From DATHTC01 sp050262775 (lineage in GTDB: Bacteria > Actinomycetota > Thermoleophilia > Gaiellales > Gaiellaceae): DNA of 13,672 nt. Location: contig JBLNEO010000172.1 of NCBI GenBank assembly GCA_050262775.1, forward strand, positions 1-13,672, given 5' to 3'. A program made the position numbers and the translations under genes. Numbering within the stretch: position 1 is the stretch's first letter; every line of letters begins with the position of its first letter. This document shows, piece by piece, positions 12,401 through 13,672 of the stretch. A model generated the notes under the pieces. It was not told the origin of the DNA. It did no database searches and saw nothing but the letters and a program-made list of their open reading frames with translations.

Positions 12401-12427
12401 CGGCGGTTCGCGGCGGGCGCGCCGGCG

Positions 12428-12832
12428 TCAGTACACGAACGGCAGCTCGAGGTAGTGCACGCGTTCCGGCTCGACCACGAAGACGACCCCGCTCCGCATC
12501 GGGAACGGGCCGCCGGTGTACTTCTCCGAGATCCGGTCGATCGTCCGCAGCGCCTCCTCGCCCTCGCGCGTCTCGACGACGCGCCCGCGAAGCTGCGCCG
12601 TCCGGTACGGGTGCCCGAGGTCGATCAGGGAGATCGCGACGCGTGGGTCGGCGGCGAGGTTCCGGGCCTTCCGCGACCCGGGCTGGGTGAAGAAGCAGAG
12701 GCGGTCGCCCTCGCGCAGGATCCAGACGGGGACGCTGTGCGGCGCCCCCGACGGCAGCACCGTCGCGACGTGCGCGAAGTTGCGGCCGTCGACGACGGCG
12801 CGGACGTCGTCGGGCAGGGTCACGGGCTCCAT
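12428..12832 (-). CDS. PPOX-class split-barrel oxidoreductase (F420- or FMN-dependent)
   Basis: Member of the pyridoxamine 5'-phosphate oxidase-like split beta-barrel family; in Actinomycetota such short proteins often use cofactor F420. The 134-residue product has the ATVLPSGAPHSVPVWI strand pair (about 23-38) and the cofactor-phosphate region FFTQPGSRKARNLAADPRVAI (Arg/Lys-rich, about 67-87). RGRVVETREGEEALRTID follows, then YTGGPFP (about 105-111), all usual for the group. The ATG at 12832 has a consensus GGAGGTGA ribosome-binding site directly upstream. It lies 46 bases downstream of the thioesterase gene on the same strand and is probably cotranscribed. The substrate is unknown, and F420 versus FMN cannot be decided by reading. 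Confidence 0.87.
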   Translation of the reverse strand: MEPVTLPDDVRAVVDGRNFAHVATVLPSGAPHSVPVWILREGDRLCFFTQPGSRKARNLAADPRVAISLIDLGHPYRTAQLRGRVVETREGEEALRTIDRISEKYTGGPFPMRSGVVFVVEPERVHYLELPFVY

Positions 12833-12878
12833 CGGTCACCTCCAAGGGTCGGGGACGGAAGCACGGGCAGGAGCGGCG

Positions 12879-13346
12879 TCACGTCGCGAGATCCGCCCCC
12901 TCGAACGCGAGGACGGCGGCGCGGTAGCCGTCGGGCACCGCGACGGCACGGCGGTCGGCGAAGTCGACGAGCACCAGGATCTGCGTCGCCGTCACCATCA
13001 GCGCGTCGTCGGCGACGCGGTACGCCTCGTGCTCGTAGGTGACGCTCGTGCGGCCGATGCGCGCGATGCGGACGAAGACCTCGAGAAGGTCGTCGAACCG
13101 GGCCGGCGCGTGGTACTCGAGGCTCGCCGCGCGCATCACGAACTCGCCGCCGGCCACGTCGAGCCCCGGTCGGAGCCCGATGTGCCGCTGGTACTCGACG
13201 CGCGAGTGGTCGAAGTAGGGCAGATACCGGCCGTAGTAGACGATTCCCTGCGCGTCGGTGTCCGAGAACCAGACACGGGCGAGCGCGGAGTACTTGAACG
13301 GCGGCTTGCGGTCGGTGACGCGACCGAGCTCGGGTGCCTCGGTCAC
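12879..13346 (-). CDS. 4-hydroxybenzoyl-CoA-type (YbgC-like) acyl-CoA thioesterase
   Basis: Hot-dog-fold thioesterase that hydrolyses acyl-CoA esters; the chain or aromatic specificity is unknown. The 155-residue protein has the 4HBT signature ARVWFSDTDAQGIVYYGRYL (about 23-42), with the catalytic-type Asp in SDTDAQG. Next come YFDHSRVEY and strands FVMRAASLEYHAPARFDDLL and TSVTYEHEAYRV, ending in the VLVDFADRRAVAVPD strand. The GTG start at 13346 overlaps the TGA of the phosphohexomutase gene (GTGA), which fixes it and implies coupling. About 20 residues before the domain are not conserved-looking, so a slightly later start is possible. Confidence 0.9.
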   Translation of the reverse strand: MTEAPELGRVTDRKPPFKYSALARVWFSDTDAQGIVYYGRYLPYFDHSRVEYQRHIGLRPGLDVAGGEFVMRAASLEYHAPARFDDLLEVFVRIARIGRTSVTYEHEAYRVADDALMVTATQILVLVDFADRRAVAVPDGYRAAVLAFEGADLAT

Positions 13347-13672
13347 GAGCGGATGACGCCGAGCACCTCGTCGCGACGCCGCTCCATCAGCTCCTCGGAG
13401 CCGATCGCCTCGAGGTTCAGCCGGAGCAGCGGCTCCGTGTTCGACGGCCGCACGTTGAAGTGCCAGTCCTCGGCCTCGACGGAGACGCCGTCGAGGTGCG
13501 AGACGCGGCCCTGCGGCGCGAACCGCTCCTCGAGCGCGCGGAGCTTCCCGTCGACGTCGTCGACGCGCGTGTTGATCTCGCCCGTGAGGAAGTAGTGCGA
13601 CCGGAGCGGACGCAGGAGCTCCGAGAGCCGCTCGCCACGCTTCGAGAGCAGCTCGAGCATCAGCAGGAACGG
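13343..13672 (-). CDS. Phosphohexomutase (phosphomannomutase/phosphoglucomutase), C-terminal end only
   Basis: The last 109 residues of an alpha-D-phosphohexomutase, which interconverts hexose 6- and 1-phosphates for cell-wall and glycan precursors. The diagnostic piece is WHFNVRPSNTEPLLRLNLEA, where RPSNTEP is the phosphate-binding loop of domain 4. The upstream stretch FLLMLELLSKRGERLSELLR matches the end of domain 3 in PMM/PGM enzymes. The N-terminal part, with the active-site Ser and metal-binding loop, lies beyond the right edge, so mannose versus glucose specificity cannot be told. The stop overlaps the thioesterase start. Confidence 0.9.
   Translation of the reverse strand, partial: PFLLMLELLSKRGERLSELLRPLRSHYFLTGEINTRVDDVDGKLRALEERFAPQGRVSHLDGVSVEAEDWHFNVRPSNTEPLLRLNLEAIGSEELMERRRDEVLGVIRS

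Larger units (their letters stand above)
12068..12427. other. 360-bp intergenic region dense in inverted repeats, possible structured RNA
   Basis: No convincing gene on either strand. The region holds a series of potential stems: 12067-12090, 12091-12110, 12136-12150, CCCCCGTTCG 12161-12170 with 12185-12196 (bulged), GGGCA 12214-12218 with TGCCC 12243-12247, 12272-12301, 12315-12358 and 12376-12400. GGACGAGGG occurs twice (12186-12194 and 12203-12211). Bases 12131-12160 are far more AT-rich than the surroundings. Convergent genes end at both borders, so terminators are expected, but the number and order of stems go beyond that. It matches no riboswitch or RNA class that I can recognise with confidence. 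Confidence 0.4.

Noticed and set aside
12212..13042. Plus-strand open frame starting ATG GGC AAC in the intergenic region
   Set aside because: It has no properly spaced ribosome-binding site, runs through the strongest hairpins, and continues antisense through the PPOX and thioesterase genes. The translation is Pro/Arg-rich filler.

Overview
The window is very GC-rich bacterial DNA (roughly 70-75% G+C by eye, with strong G/C bias at third codon positions). GTG start codons predominate and stop/start overlaps are frequent. The set pdxT-yebC-ruvC-ruvA-ruvB with recJ and a long bifunctional rel, F420/FMN-type PPOX and 4HBT genes, and many starts preceded directly by a -10 box (leaderless mRNAs) suggest Actinomycetota. 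Thermoleophilia (Gaiellales/Solirubrobacterales-like) is a reasonable guess, but it is inferred from gene content and not proven. No mobile element, CRISPR array, tRNA or rRNA gene was seen.

Layout: (a) 1-730, minus strand: N-terminal two thirds or so of a secreted zinc metallopeptidase, cut by the window edge. (b) 820-2113, plus: pdxT (glutaminase subunit of PLP synthase) overlapping yebC, followed by a hairpin at 2126-2146. (c) 2199-4581, plus: ruvC-ruvA-ruvB and an unrecognised 105-aa gene, all joined by stop/start overlaps or abutment, making a Holliday-junction processing operon. (d) 4621-6175, minus: a secreted cupredoxin with its own promoter, an unrecognised multi-pass membrane protein, and an unrecognised 151-aa soluble protein. 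(e) 6209-8854, plus: a 73-aa two-helix membrane protein, recJ, and a GNAT acetyltransferase overlapping recJ. (f) 8855-9119: intergenic, with a possible 46-aa minus-strand gene and a GC hairpin. (g) 9120-12067, plus: bifunctional (p)ppGpp synthetase/hydrolase rel, then a coupled SAM methyltransferase. (h) 12068-12427: 360 bases without a convincing gene but dense in inverted repeats. (i) 12428-13672, minus: a phosphohexomutase (C-terminal end only), a 4HBT thioesterase and a PPOX-class flavin/F420 oxidoreductase, all reading leftward.

Working together: the plus-strand genes are housekeeping functions in DNA repair (RuvABC, RecJ), translation or transcription quality (YebC), vitamin B6 supply (PdxT) and the stringent response (Rel). 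Several transcription units appear to start without a 5' leader: a TANNNT box lies 6-9 bases before the start codon of pdxT, ruvC, the 151-aa gene, the 73-aa gene, recJ and rel. The secreted protease, cupredoxin, PPOX gene and internal yebC carry Shine-Dalgarno sequences instead.

The most interesting unexplained points are three. One is the 33-bp interlocked divergent promoter between the genes starting at 6175 (minus) and 6209 (plus). Another is the cluster of hairpins and a switch-like complementary pair in 12067-12400. The third is the set of unrecognised small or membrane proteins at 4264-4581, 5025-5723, 5720-6175, 6209-6430 and 8890-9030. I did not find a clearly new enzymatic or defence system in this window.
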